From Streptomyces sp. NBC_01351 (GTDB lineage: Bacteria > Actinomycetota > Actinomycetes > Streptomycetales > Streptomycetaceae), in assembly GCF_036237315.1 (NCBI RefSeq), contig NZ_CP108356.1, positions 868,001-932,000 on the forward strand: a stretch of DNA of 64,000 nt, in the 5' to 3' direction. The notes beneath the pieces are model-generated. The model was not told where the DNA came from. It worked only from the letters and a program-made list of their open reading frames with translations, and searched no databases. Both the position numbers and the translations under genes were made by a program. Within the stretch, counting starts at the first letter, position 1, and each line of letters opens with the position of its first letter. This document shows positions 51,496 to 60,270 of this stretch, one piece after another.

Positions 51496-52383
51496 CTATG
51501 GGCCGGTCGCCGGCCGGGTGGCGATGTCCAGGAAGGCGCGGGCGGCCGGTGTCGGTTGCGCCTTGCGGCTCACCAGGACGATGTGCTGACGGGCGGGCGG
51601 CTCCAGGTCGAGGACGAGGGCTCCGGCCCTCGCGGACAGCTCGGCCCAGGAGTCCGTCACCACGGCCAGCCCCACGCCTTTCAGCACCAAGGACAGGAAG
51701 GCCATGCGGTGTTCGGTCTCCACCGCGATGCGGACGTCGATGCCGTGCGCGCTCAGGTCGTCGACGTAGCCGCGGATGCCGGTCCCCCGCTGCCCCACGA
51801 TCAGCCGATGCCCTGCCAGCTGCTCCCGCCGGACCGGCCGCCCGGCCGGGAAGGGCCCGTCCATCGGGGTGACCAGTACGAGCCGGTGGTCTCCGAGGGG
51901 GTGCGGGACGAGGTCCGGAGCCGTCGGCGGCGAGGAGGAGGTCAGCAGTCCGAGTTCGCATCGCCCCGTGCGCACCATCTCGACCACGTCCGCGCTGGTG
52001 AGGGCCACGCGCAAGCCGAGCGACACCGCCGGATGGCGTTCGGTGAAGCGCTGGACCATGGTGCTGAGCGGCTCGACGGCGGGTGAGGCCATCGCGGCGA
52101 TGTCCAGGCGTCCACCGCGCAGTTCACGGACGGCACCGACGCCGGCCCTGGCCAGCTCCAGCGCGTGCAAGGCCTCGCGTGCGGGAGGAACCAGCGCGGC
52201 GCCGGCCTCGGTCAGGACCGCCCTCCTGCCCATCCGGTGGAACAGGCTGCTGCCCAGGTCGCGTTCCAGGACCTTGACGGCCTGCGACAGCGACGGCTGG
52301 GACACGTAGAGCGCCGCGGCCGCGCGGTTGAAGCCGCCGTGGTCCACGATGGCGAGGAAGTACTCCAGCTGCCGGAAGTCCAC
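51496..52383 (-). CDS. LysR family transcriptional regulator
   Basis: The 295-residue protein has the LysR helix-turn-helix (DFRQLEYFLAIVDHGGFNRAAAALYVSQPSLSQAVKVLERDLGSSLFHR) and a substrate-binding domain with GRLDIAAMASPAVEPLSTM. It is downstream of the metallo-beta-lactamase gene (3-bp gap) and upstream of the tartrate-type dehydrogenase, all in one direction. Control of that group, or of the divergent esterase, is likely. Confidence 0.9.
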   Translation of the reverse strand: MDFRQLEYFLAIVDHGGFNRAAAALYVSQPSLSQAVKVLERDLGSSLFHRMGRRAVLTEAGAALVPPAREALHALELARAGVGAVRELRGGRLDIAAMASPAVEPLSTMVQRFTERHPAVSLGLRVALTSADVVEMVRTGRCELGLLTSSSPPTAPDLVPHPLGDHRLVLVTPMDGPFPAGRPVRREQLAGHRLIVGQRGTGIRGYVDDLSAHGIDVRIAVETEHRMAFLSLVLKGVGLAVVTDSWAELSARAGALVLDLEPPARQHIVLVSRKAQPTPAARAFLDIATRPATGP

Positions 52384-52386
52384 GGC

Positions 52387-53235
52387 TCAGCGCCTGCCGT
52401 CCACGACGAACCGCACGCCCCCGTCGCCACCGCGCCTGAGGAAGCCTGCCGTGGGGGCGGGGAAGTGCGTACCGATGACGAGCGTTCCGGTGTCGGCGTA
52501 CCGCTCGACGAATGCCCGCCGGGTCGCCGCGGCGAGCGTCGCGTCGGTGTCGGCCAGACTGGGGACGTCCGGTTCGATGAACTGCACCGGATGGTGAACG
52601 AGGTCACCGGTGATCACCGCCCGTTCCTCCCCGGATTCGACCACGACGGCGACCTGGCCCGGGGTGTGGCCGGGAGCGGCTTCCAGGCGCACACCGCCGG
52701 CCACACGGTGGTCGGTTTCGACGAGGTCGACGAGACCCTCGTCGATCAGGGGCTGCATCGTGTCGCGGAGGCCGGCACCCGCTTCGTCGGCCCAGTGGTT
52801 CCATTCCGCCCGTGTGACCAGGTGGCGCGCGCGGGGGAAGGTCGGCACCCACTTCCCGTCCACCAGGCGCGTGTTCCATCCGATGTGGTCGAAGTGGAGG
52901 TGGGTGCACACCACGGTGTCGATCGACTCCGGCGGGTAGCCGAGGGCGGTGAGGTCGTCGAGCCACGTGGTGTTCAGCATCTGCAGCATCGGCACCGAGG
53001 GGCGGGCGTTGCCCACGCACGTGTCGACCAGGATCCTGCGCGCACCGGTGTCCACGACGAGCCCGTGCACCGAGAGGACGAAGGTGCCGTCCGCCCTGCT
53101 GAAGTCCGGCGCGGGCCACGGATACCTCTTCAGAAGTGCGGTGTCGTCCGTCCGCAGAGCCGCCGTCGGACGAACGGCCAGGTCTGCCTCCAGCACCTTG
53201 TGGATCACCGTCGAACCGATCCGCCACATCGTCAT
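52387..53235 (-). CDS. Metallo-beta-lactamase-fold lactonase-like hydrolase
   Basis: The 282-residue protein has the full zinc motif THLHFDHIGWN (HxHxDH), APGHTPGQVAV, ITGDLVHHP and a late IGTHFPAPT. This is the pattern of the N-acyl-homoserine lactonase (AiiA) and methyl-parathion-hydrolase-like group. The start at 53235 has GGAGG at ideal distance; upstream in-frame codons are not needed. It is divergent from the esterase gene at 53347. It may hydrolyse lactones or esters. Confidence 0.85.
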   Translation of the reverse strand: MTMWRIGSTVIHKVLEADLAVRPTAALRTDDTALLKRYPWPAPDFSRADGTFVLSVHGLVVDTGARRILVDTCVGNARPSVPMLQMLNTTWLDDLTALGYPPESIDTVVCTHLHFDHIGWNTRLVDGKWVPTFPRARHLVTRAEWNHWADEAGAGLRDTMQPLIDEGLVDLVETDHRVAGGVRLEAAPGHTPGQVAVVVESGEERAVITGDLVHHPVQFIEPDVPSLADTDATLAAATRRAFVERYADTGTLVIGTHFPAPTAGFLRRGGDGGVRFVVDGRR

Positions 53236-53270
53236 CAGAGCCTCCACCCCCATCGATGGATCGCATAATA

Positions 53271-53300
53271 TTGACGTCCGCCAGAATTCCGCAATAACTT
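53271..53300 (+). promoter_or_regulatory. Putative promoter of the cytosolic esterase gene
   Basis: TTGACG (53271-53276), 18 bp, TAACTT (53295-53300), about 47 bp before the ATG. The spacer contains AGAATTC, similar to motifs near the catabolic promoters at 43 and 45 kb. Confidence 0.5.
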
Positions 53301-53346
53301 GAGGGCGGCCGAAGACCTCGGTCACCGTCGTGGAAGGAAGCGCTGG

Positions 53347-54846
53347 ATGGGACTCGCACAGGACCGCCCCGCGCCCGTCGTGGACACTCACTCAGGTCGC
53401 GTCCGCGGCGTCGTCGAGGGCGACGTGACCGCGTTCAAGGGCCTGCCCTACGCCGCACCGCCCGTCGGACCCCTCCGATGGCTCCCGGCGCAGCCGCATC
53501 CGGGGTGGACCGGGACCCTCGACGCGACCGCGTACGGCCCCAGTGCGCCGCAAGCCGTCCGCGCGGGCGACCCCGTGCTCGGCGGCCACGGTTCTCCGCC
53601 GTTCGACGAGGACTGTCTGACGCTCAACGTCTGGACGCCCCGCGCCGACGACGCACGCCGCCCCGTACTGGTCTGGATCCACGGCGGCGCCTTCATCTCC
53701 GGGTCCGGCGCGATGCCCAACTACTCGGGCGAGACCTTCGCGCGGGACGGCGACTTGGTCGTGGTGAACGTCAACTACCGGCTCGGACCGCTCGGCCTGC
53801 TCTCCTTCACGTCGGACGACGGCGTCGAGCACGGCAATGCCTGGCTCACCGACCAACTCGCCGCGCTGCGCTGGGTCCAGGACAACATCGCGGCCTTCGG
53901 CGGGGATCCTGGCAACGTCACCGTCGCCGGCCAGTCCGCCGGCGCGCTGTCCACCGCGGCGCTCGCCGGCCCGGGAGGCGACCATCGCCCCTTCCGGCGC
54001 GCCATCCTGCAGAGCGCCCCGCTCGGAATGCCGCTCGCCACACCCGCCGAGGCCCGCGCCCGCACCGCGGCGTACCTGAAGATCGTCGGTGCAGAGGACA
54101 TCGACGAGCTGCGCACCCTGCCGTGGCCGCGGCTGATCGAGGCCACGGCCGGACTGCTCGCGGACACCGCGGAATGGGGTTACTGGACTGCGCCGTTCAT
54201 GCCCGTGCTCGACGGTTCGACGGCGCCGCGCCAACCCGTCGAGAACCTGCTGGAAGGCCCGGGCGCCGAGGTCGACGTCCTCGTCGGCTGGACCAGGGAG
54301 GAGGCGAGCTTCGCCTTCGCTCTGGGCGAGGCGTACGCGTCGGCCACCAAAGAGCAGGTGCTCCGCAGGATGCGGGCCGACGTCGGCGACGGCGCGGCCG
54401 AAGCGTTCGCGGCGTACGAGGCGGCTCGCCCGGGCGCACGGCCGGTCGACGTCCTCATCGACCTGACCACCGACGCGGCGTTCAGGAAGCCCACCCTGGC
54501 CTTCGCGGAAGCACGCGCGGCGCAGGGCCGCCCGGTCTGGGTGTACGAGTTCGACTTCCCCACGCCCGCACACGACGGCCGGCTGGGCGCTCCGCACTGC
54601 CTGGACCTGCCCTTCGTCTTCGACAATTTCGACAGCTGGTCGCACGCACCGTTCCTGGCGGGCATGGACCCCAGGCTCAGGGACGGCCTCGCGTCGGCCG
54701 TGCACCGGGCATGGATCGCTTTCATACGCACCGGCGACCCCAACCACCCGGCCCTGCCGCACTGGAACCGGTACGACCGGCAAACCCGCACCACCATGCA
54801 CTTCGACACCGTCACGACGGCCGTTTCACACCTCACCCCGCGCTGA
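53347..54846 (+). CDS. Cytosolic type B carboxylesterase, paralogue of the Tat-exported enzyme
   Basis: The 499-residue protein aligns throughout with the protein at 34403-36034: GLPYAAPPVGPLRWLPAQPHPGW, SPPFDEDCLTLNVWTP, WIHGGAFISGSGAMPNYSGETFARDGDLVVV and NIAAFGGDPGNVTVAGQSAGAL with Ser197. It has HGGA where the exported enzyme has HGGG and lacks any signal peptide. The His region is GAPHCLDLPFVFDNFD. It ends in an antiparallel overlap of 21 bp with the SpoIIE-type gene. Confidence 0.9.
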   Translation: MGLAQDRPAPVVDTHSGRVRGVVEGDVTAFKGLPYAAPPVGPLRWLPAQPHPGWTGTLDATAYGPSAPQAVRAGDPVLGGHGSPPFDEDCLTLNVWTPRADDARRPVLVWIHGGAFISGSGAMPNYSGETFARDGDLVVVNVNYRLGPLGLLSFTSDDGVEHGNAWLTDQLAALRWVQDNIAAFGGDPGNVTVAGQSAGALSTAALAGPGGDHRPFRRAILQSAPLGMPLATPAEARARTAAYLKIVGAEDIDELRTLPWPRLIEATAGLLADTAEWGYWTAPFMPVLDGSTAPRQPVENLLEGPGAEVDVLVGWTREEASFAFALGEAYASATKEQVLRRMRADVGDGAAEAFAAYEAARPGARPVDVLIDLTTDAAFRKPTLAFAEARAAQGRPVWVYEFDFPTPAHDGRLGAPHCLDLPFVFDNFDSWSHAPFLAGMDPRLRDGLASAVHRAWIAFIRTGDPNHPALPHWNRYDRQTRTTMHFDTVTTAVSHLTPR

Positions 54847-56910
54847 GGGGCCGCCCATGGACTGCTCCGTCCAGATGGTCTTCCCGGTGCCGGTGAACCG
54901 GCTGCCCCAGCGGTCGGTGAGCTGGGCCACGAGGAAGAGGCCGCGCCCGCCTTCGTCCGTCTCCCGCGCGCGGCGCAGGCGCGGCCGGGTGCTGCTGGGG
55001 TCGGAGACCTCGCACACGAGCACCCGGTCGCGGATCAGCCGGAGCCCGACCGGGCCGCCCGCGTAGCGGATGGCGTTCGTGACGAGCTCGCTGGCGACGA
55101 GTTCCGTGACGAAGCCCAGTTCGTCCAGCTCCCATGCGGACAGCTGGCCCACCACCAGCTCGCGGGCGTGCGCGACGAGGGAGAGGTCGGCTTCGAGTTG
55201 CCACTCGGCCACCTGATCGGACGAGAGGGCGCGGGTGCGGGCGAGCAGCAACGCAACGTCATCGGCGGGCGCTTGGGGCAGCATCCCGTCGAGGATGCGC
55301 TGGCCGGCCTCCTCCAGGGTGCGGCCGGAGTCGGCGCCGGCGAGCCCGGTCCTCAATCTCTCCATCCCCTCCTCGATGTCGTCGCCGCGACTCCCCACCA
55401 GTCCGTCCGTGAAGAACGCCAGCAGGCTGCCGGGCGGTACGCCGAACTCCGTTACCTCGAAGGGCACTCCGCCCACGCCCAGCGGCGGTCCCGGCACGAT
55501 GGGGACAAAGGACGGCTCCTCACCCGGTGACAGCAGGGCCAGCGGCGGATGTCCCGCCGTGGCCGCGGCGCACACCTTCGTCACCGGGTCGTAGACGGCG
55601 TACAGGCACGTCGCTCCGAGCACCGCCGGCTCGGAGCGCCCGACGGGCTCGAAGCGGGACTCGCCGGTCGTCTCCTCGTCGGAGAAGCCGAGCACCAGGT
55701 CGTCGAGGTGCGTGAGCAGCTCACCCGGATCCAGATCGAGGTCGGCCAGGGCCTGCACCGCGGTCCGCAGTCGTGCCATGGCCGCGGTGGCATCGAGTCC
55801 ATGGCCCACGACGTCCCCTACGACGAACGCCACGCGAAGCGAGGACAGCGGGATCACGTCGAACCAGTCCCCACCGACTCCCACCCCACCGGCCGCCGGC
55901 TGATAGACGCCCGCGGCGTCCGCGGCAGGCGTGTTCAGGGCGGAGTGCGGCAGCAGGCTCCGCTGCAAGGCCAACGCCGACCGGTGCTCCTTGGCGTAGC
56001 GGCGGGCGTTGTCCACGCCGAGTGCGGCCCTGGAGACGACGTCCAGCAGGAGGTCCGCGTCCTCCTCGCTGTACGCGGAAGGCAACTGGCTGCGCCAGAC
56101 CGTGACGCAGCCAAGGACCAGACCGCGCGCGTACAGCGGCACCGCCACGGATGAGTGCGCCCCCCTCGGAACGAACAGGAGCAGGCTCTCGGGATCCACG
56201 CCGAGCGCCGCACGGAGAACGGAGACGTCCGGCACCAGCACGGGCCGTCCCTCCATGAGGGGACGCATCAGCTCGCTGTCGGGTACGGGAGGAAGCGCCT
56301 CTCCGACGGGCAGGAGCTCCTCCGCGGATATCCCCGGGCTCTGCGCGGCAGCGGTCCGGCGAAGGCGGACGTCGCCGCTGGCGTCCAGGCGCGGCGGTTC
56401 GTCGCCCACCAGAACCGGCTCGGCAAGGTCCACGGTCGCCAGGTCGGCGAAATCGGGGACGAGCAGATCCACCAGGATCTCGGCCGTGCCCGTGACGTCC
56501 AGGGAGGTGCCGATGGTCGCGGCCGCGGCCTGGGACAGCCCCGCCTGGCGTCGCTCCGCGTCCCGCTCGGCCGATTCCGCCAAGGTTTCGGCCGGCTCGG
56601 CCAACACCAGCCACCGCGCGCCGGAAACCGGTTCGCCTGGAGCCCGCGTCCCGAGCCGGACCACCCGGAAGGCCAGACCTGCCTTCCGGCCCCCTTGAAC
56701 CCCTCCGCCTGTTGTCACCGCCCGCCCGCCGGGCGCGCCGGGGAGCAGCGCCAGCAGCGGAGCGCACGGGCGGCCGGGCGAACACTTCAGCAGCGTCGCG
56801 GCCGTTTCGGAACAAGCGAGGACCACGCCCTCGTCGTCCAGTACGACCGCTGCGATGTCACTGGCGGACGCCGGGGCTGATTTCGGGCCGCCATGCTCGG
56901 ATTCGCGCAT
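54826..56910 (-). CDS. SpoIIE-type phosphatase with GAF and HATPase domains
   Basis: The 694-residue protein has a PAS-like start (DIAAVVLDDEGVVLACSETAATLL), a GAF-like domain (about 150-310), a PP2C/SpoIIE domain (about 330-545: GGDWFDVIPL, VGDVVGHGLDATAAMARLR, FFTDGLVGSRGDD, DDVALLLAR metal-binding aspartates) and a C-terminal anti-sigma-factor-type ATPase (about 575-685: FVTELVASELVTNAIRYAGG, CEVSDPSSTRPRLR, GGRGLFLVAQLTDRWGSR). It likely controls a partner-switching sigma/anti-anti-sigma module. Start chosen for GGAGG at 56910. Confidence 0.9.
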   Translation of the reverse strand: MRESEHGGPKSAPASASDIAAVVLDDEGVVLACSETAATLLKCSPGRPCAPLLALLPGAPGGRAVTTGGGVQGGRKAGLAFRVVRLGTRAPGEPVSGARWLVLAEPAETLAESAERDAERRQAGLSQAAAATIGTSLDVTGTAEILVDLLVPDFADLATVDLAEPVLVGDEPPRLDASGDVRLRRTAAAQSPGISAEELLPVGEALPPVPDSELMRPLMEGRPVLVPDVSVLRAALGVDPESLLLFVPRGAHSSVAVPLYARGLVLGCVTVWRSQLPSAYSEEDADLLLDVVSRAALGVDNARRYAKEHRSALALQRSLLPHSALNTPAADAAGVYQPAAGGVGVGGDWFDVIPLSSLRVAFVVGDVVGHGLDATAAMARLRTAVQALADLDLDPGELLTHLDDLVLGFSDEETTGESRFEPVGRSEPAVLGATCLYAVYDPVTKVCAAATAGHPPLALLSPGEEPSFVPIVPGPPLGVGGVPFEVTEFGVPPGSLLAFFTDGLVGSRGDDIEEGMERLRTGLAGADSGRTLEEAGQRILDGMLPQAPADDVALLLARTRALSSDQVAEWQLEADLSLVAHARELVVGQLSAWELDELGFVTELVASELVTNAIRYAGGPVGLRLIRDRVLVCEVSDPSSTRPRLRRARETDEGGRGLFLVAQLTDRWGSRFTGTGKTIWTEQSMGGPSARGEV

Positions 56911-57021
56911 GTCGCCTCCATGCAGCGTGGCATTCAGTATCTCCCCCGAATGACCACCCGGCGACCGGGCACCACCCGGCAACCGCGGCGGCCCCGCGAT
57001 TCCCGAGCGGGCGGACGCGGC

Positions 57022-57324
57022 TCAGGACGTGGGCTCGACGGCCCCGGCCCGGTCCGGCCAGTTGCACGTCAGGAGGTTCACATCCCAGCGCAGGCGTACC
57101 TTCTCCCCGTCCACGTACCCCCAGGGGCAGGTGAACTGGTACGCGGTGCCGTTCGAGCACTCCCAGAACCTGGTGGGGTCCTCGTCCGGGTAGTACTGCT
57201 CGTCACCGGGGCACGGCTTCGTGACGTAGGGCTCCGAGCCACCATCGGCGACGGCAAGCGGAAGCGGGGCGCAGAAGGCGAAGGCCAGGGCGGCGACGGT
57301 CACGGCAAGTCGGCGTAAACGCAC
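57022..57324 (-). CDS. Small secreted protein with chitin-binding type-2-like fold
   Basis: The 100-residue protein has a signal peptide (MRLRRLAVTVAALAFAFCAPLPLAVA). The mature part has four cysteines (38, 56, 66, 87) in the pattern C-x17-C-x9-C-x20-C with YYPDEDPTRFWECSNGTAYQFTCPWG and a closing TCNWP. This looks like CBM14/peritrophin-A chitin-binding domains, which usually have six cysteines and are most common in animals. Bacterial copies exist in actinomycetes. Binding to chitin is inferred only. Confidence 0.65.
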   Translation of the reverse strand: MRLRRLAVTVAALAFAFCAPLPLAVADGGSEPYVTKPCPGDEQYYPDEDPTRFWECSNGTAYQFTCPWGYVDGEKVRLRWDVNLLTCNWPDRAGAVEPTS

Positions 57325-57360
57325 GGGAGTTCCTTCCGGTCATGGATGTACCCGTGCACC

Positions 57361-58179
57361 CTACGGCCCCCGCCGGAGCTCGGCCGCCGTCCGTACGTCC
57401 GCCAGCGCGCGCTCGTGGTCGACCGGCGGCGGCTCGAACCTCCCGGGCGCTGCCCGCACGTGCTCCTCCCAGCGGTCCTGCCAGAACTCCACCGTCCAGC
57501 CGGGCCATCGCTGCGGCATCTCGTACGCCTCCGCCGATGCCTTGAGCACCCACCAGCCCACCCGGCGCCGCACCGGATCGACGTGAATACCGGCATCGAC
57601 CGGCACCCGGCACGCCCCGTGCCCCGGTCCGCTCGCCAGCCGGTCGAGCAGGGCGGTCCCCTCCCGGACCGGATGGTCGTAGATGTTCACCAGCATGTAG
57701 CAGCGGTCCGTTCCGACCGTCACGACCGCCACCGTCGGCTCGGGGTCGGCCAGCTCCTCGTCGTCCGGCTCGATCACCGACCCCACCAGGAGCCCGCCCT
57801 CGCGATCACGGACGTGTTCGGGATCCAGCCCCAGGTACGTCCGCAGCTCGGCCGGACCGTCGTACATCCAGCGCACCTCCCACCCCGCCCAGGCCTCGCG
57901 CAACAACCGCAGAGTCGCCGCCCGGTACCGCATGACCGTGCTCGGCCCCTCCCAGGCGAACAGCATCAGCACCTTCCGGCCGAGGTCGATCAGCGCCGCC
58001 CCCTGGCAGTGGACGTCGTCCAGCCACCAGTCGTCGACCCGCAGACGCCTGACCATCGAGAGCGTCTCCGCCGGCCCGGCCAGCAGGTCGAGGTCGATCC
58101 CCATCGCCCCGAACCGGGACAGGTAGAGCTCGAATTCACCGCTCTCGCGGACAACGACGAAGTTCGCACGATCACCCAT
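57361..58179 (-). CDS. Conserved hypothetical protein, divergent from the Zur-box module
   Basis: The 272-residue protein begins MGDRANFVVVRESGEFELYLSRFGAMGIDLDLLAGP and has no signal, membrane span or enzyme motif that I recognise. It is Trp-rich, with motifs LRVDDWWLDDVHCQGAALID, LMLFAWEG and a late VGWWVLKASAEAYEMPQRWPGW. Similar proteins seem widespread in Streptomyces. Its start is 53 bp from the Zur-like box, so it could be zinc-regulated. Confidence 0.65.
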   Translation of the reverse strand: MGDRANFVVVRESGEFELYLSRFGAMGIDLDLLAGPAETLSMVRRLRVDDWWLDDVHCQGAALIDLGRKVLMLFAWEGPSTVMRYRAATLRLLREAWAGWEVRWMYDGPAELRTYLGLDPEHVRDREGGLLVGSVIEPDDEELADPEPTVAVVTVGTDRCYMLVNIYDHPVREGTALLDRLASGPGHGACRVPVDAGIHVDPVRRRVGWWVLKASAEAYEMPQRWPGWTVEFWQDRWEEHVRAAPGRFEPPPVDHERALADVRTAAELRRGP

Positions 58180-58231
58180 CCGCGCAGCATGGCCGACACC
58201 GGAGCCGGGTCGCCACAGAATTGAGGCATAT

Positions 58232-58261
58232 TTGAAAATGGTCGTCGTTTTCATCTAGGAT
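58232..58261 (+). promoter_or_regulatory. Promoter with embedded Zur-like box
   Basis: TTGAAA (58232-58237), 18 bp, TAGGAT (58256-58261) forms a good promoter for rpmF. The dyad TGAAAA-N9-TTTTCA (58233-58253) overlaps the -35 and spacer and fits the AT-rich palindrome bound by Zur. Zinc-loaded Zur would block transcription. Confidence 0.75.
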
Positions 58262-58295
58262 CGCGCCGACCACTTCGACACCCCAGGAGATCCCG

Positions 58296-58466
58296 ATGGC
58301 CGTCCCCAAGCGGAAGATGTCCCGCAGCAACACCCGCCACCGCCGGGCCCAGTGGAAGGCCACGACGCCGCAGCTCGTCCCGATCACGGTCGACGGCTCC
58401 GTGTACCAGGTCCCGCAGCGGCTGGTGAAGGCGTACGAGCGCGGCCTGCTGCGTCCCGAAGGCTGA
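58296..58466 (+). CDS. rpmF: 50S ribosomal protein L32, cysteine-free paralogue
   Basis: The 56-residue protein [20 protein letters not shown]... has the L32 start and ending ([13 protein letters not shown]). It contains no cysteine, so it lacks the zinc ribbon of zinc-dependent L32. Zur-repressed cysteine-free ribosomal paralogues replace zinc proteins under zinc starvation. The gene has a CAGGAG site and is too short for many gene callers. The COG0523 gene begins 5 bp later. Confidence 0.9.
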   Translation: MAVPKRKMSRSNTRHRRAQWKATTPQLVPITVDGSVYQVPQRLVKAYERGLLRPEG

Positions 58467-58471
58467 GCCGG

Positions 58472-59662
58472 ATGACTGGTACGACAGCCGCCCCGCTGCC
58501 CGTCACCGTCCTGTCCGGGTTCCTCGGTGCGGGCAAGACGACCCTGCTCAACCACGTGCTCGGCAACCGCGAGGGCCTGCGGGTCGCGGTCATCGTCAAC
58601 GACATGAGCGAGGTCAACATCGACGCCGCGCTCGTGCGCGGCGGCGAGGCGGCCCTCTCCCGCACCGAGGAGCGGCTGGTCGAGATGACCAACGGGTGCA
58701 TCTGCTGCACCCTGCGCGACGACCTGCTGGAGGAGGTCGACCGGCTGGCCCGCGAGGGGCGCTTCGACTACCTCCTCATCGAGTCCAGCGGGATCTCCGA
58801 GCCGATGCCCGTGGCGGCCACCTTCTCGTTCCCGCGCGACGACGGCGCCACCCTGGGCGACCTCGCCCGGCTCGACACCATGGTCACCGTCGTGGACGCC
58901 GCGAACTTCCTGCCGGAGCTCGCGGGCGGCGACGAGCTCGCCGCGCGCGGGCTCGACCAGTACGAGGACGACGAGCGCACCGTCAGCGATCTGCTCATCG
59001 ACCAGATCGAGTTCGCGGACGTCATCGTCCTCAACAAGCTCGATCTGGTCGGGCCGACGGAGGTCGCCCGGCTGCGCGCCACGCTCGCGCGGCTCAACCC
59101 GGAGGCGAGGATCGTTCCCGTCGTTCACGGGCAGGTGGCCCTCGAACAGGTGCTGGGCACCGGGCTGTTCGACGTCGAGCGGGCCCAGCAGGCGCCGGGC
59201 TGGGTCAAGGAGCTCAACGGCGACCACGTCCCGGAGACCGAGGAGTACGGGATCTCCTCGCTCGTGTTCCGCTCGGACCTGCCGTTTCACCCCGGCCGAC
59301 TGTGGACCTTCGTCACCAAGGGCCTCGACAGCGGGACGTTCGGGCAGATCCTGCGCTCCAAGGGGTTCTTCTGGCTGGCCGGCCGCCCCCGGGTGACCGG
59401 GCTGTGGTCCCAGGCCGGTGCGGTGGCCCGCTTCGAGCCCTCGGGCGCCCGCGGACCGGACACCGCACAGGGCCAGGAACTCGTGTTCATCGGCACGGGC
59501 CTCCGCGCGGACGCGCTGCGGGCGGCCCTGGAGTCCTGCCTCCTCGGGCCGGGCGAACCCGTGCCCGCCGTGGACCCCTTCCCGGACTGGGAGACGTACG
59601 GGATCGACGACGCCTGCGAGCACGAACACGAACGCGGGCAGGCCACGGGCACGGCCGCCTGA
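58472..59662 (+). CDS. COG0523/CobW-family GTPase, likely zinc metallochaperone
   Basis: The 396-residue GTPase has Walker [12 protein letters not shown] (16-26), the metal-binding GCICC (75-79), NKLD for guanine and a C-terminal CobW_C domain with a closing CEHEHERG. Coupling to a Zur box and a zinc-free ribosomal protein marks it as a zinc-starvation chaperone rather than a cobalamin protein. Confidence 0.92.
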   Translation: MTGTTAAPLPVTVLSGFLGAGKTTLLNHVLGNREGLRVAVIVNDMSEVNIDAALVRGGEAALSRTEERLVEMTNGCICCTLRDDLLEEVDRLAREGRFDYLLIESSGISEPMPVAATFSFPRDDGATLGDLARLDTMVTVVDAANFLPELAGGDELAARGLDQYEDDERTVSDLLIDQIEFADVIVLNKLDLVGPTEVARLRATLARLNPEARIVPVVHGQVALEQVLGTGLFDVERAQQAPGWVKELNGDHVPETEEYGISSLVFRSDLPFHPGRLWTFVTKGLDSGTFGQILRSKGFFWLAGRPRVTGLWSQAGAVARFEPSGARGPDTAQGQELVFIGTGLRADALRAALESCLLGPGEPVPAVDPFPDWETYGIDDACEHEHERGQATGTAA

Positions 59663-59672
59663 AGACCCGGGG

Positions 59673-59705
59673 CCGGACGGTGGTCGCAGCCACGGCACCG
59701 TCCGG
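59673..59705. terminator. Bidirectional hairpin terminator
   Basis: CCGGACGGTG (59673-59682) pairs perfectly with CACCGTCCGG (59696-59705) between two convergent genes. Confidence 0.8.
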
Positions 59706-59737
59706 TCCCGCCCGTCACTCCCAGGGGGTGCCGTCCG

Positions 59738-60148
59738 TCAGTCGATGACGGCGGTGGCTTCGATCTCCACCAGGTGCTCGGGTACGTCCAGCGCCGCGAC
59801 ACCGATCATGGTGGCCGGCGGGACCGGCACGGCGCCGCCCAGTCGCTTGGCCGCCCGGGTGATGCCCTCCAGCAGCAGCGGCATCTTGTCGGGGGTCCAG
59901 TCGACGACGTAGACGGTCAGCTTCGCCACGTCGTCGAAGCCGGCGCCGACCCCGTCCAGGGCGGCGGCGATGTTGACGTAGCACTGCTCCACCTGGGCGG
60001 CGAGGTCACCTTCGCCCACCGTGACGCCATCGGCACCCCAGGCGACCTGCCCGGCGATGAAGACCAGCTTCGACCCGGTCGCGACCGACACCTGCCGGTA
60101 GACGGGGATCTCCGGCAATCCGTTGGGGTTCACCAGGGTGATGGCCAT
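59738..60148 (-). CDS. RidA family (YjgF/YER057c/UK114) protein
   Basis: The 136-residue protein has the RidA fold: VSVATGSKLVFIAGQVAWGADG, QVEQCYVNIAAALDGVGAGFDDVAKLTVYVVD and PPATMIGVAALDVPEHLVEIEATAV. The archetypal substrate-arginine motif near the end (R-x-x-V/P type) is replaced by PPATMIGV, so this may not be a canonical imine deaminase. It is divergent from the HxlR gene, a likely regulator. Confidence 0.87.
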   Translation of the reverse strand: MAITLVNPNGLPEIPVYRQVSVATGSKLVFIAGQVAWGADGVTVGEGDLAAQVEQCYVNIAAALDGVGAGFDDVAKLTVYVVDWTPDKMPLLLEGITRAAKRLGGAVPVPPATMIGVAALDVPEHLVEIEATAVID

Positions 60149-60199
60149 GCTGCCCGCCTCCATGCCTAACGAGAGCCGCCCGGCCAGGCGCTCTCTTGT

Positions 60200-60268
60200 G
60201 GTTACTCAGGAACCGTAGGAGAGTGTCCGCTGACATGGAAGAACGCACTTTCCGGTGACTGGGGAACC
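60200..60268. promoter_or_regulatory. Two 15-bp direct repeats between divergent RidA and HxlR genes
   Basis: GGTTACTCAGGAACC (60200-60214) and GGTGACTGGGGAACC (60254-60268) match at 12 of 15 positions, each with GGT...ACC inverted ends. They are candidate HxlR operators. Confidence 0.55.
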
Positions 60269-60270
60269 AG

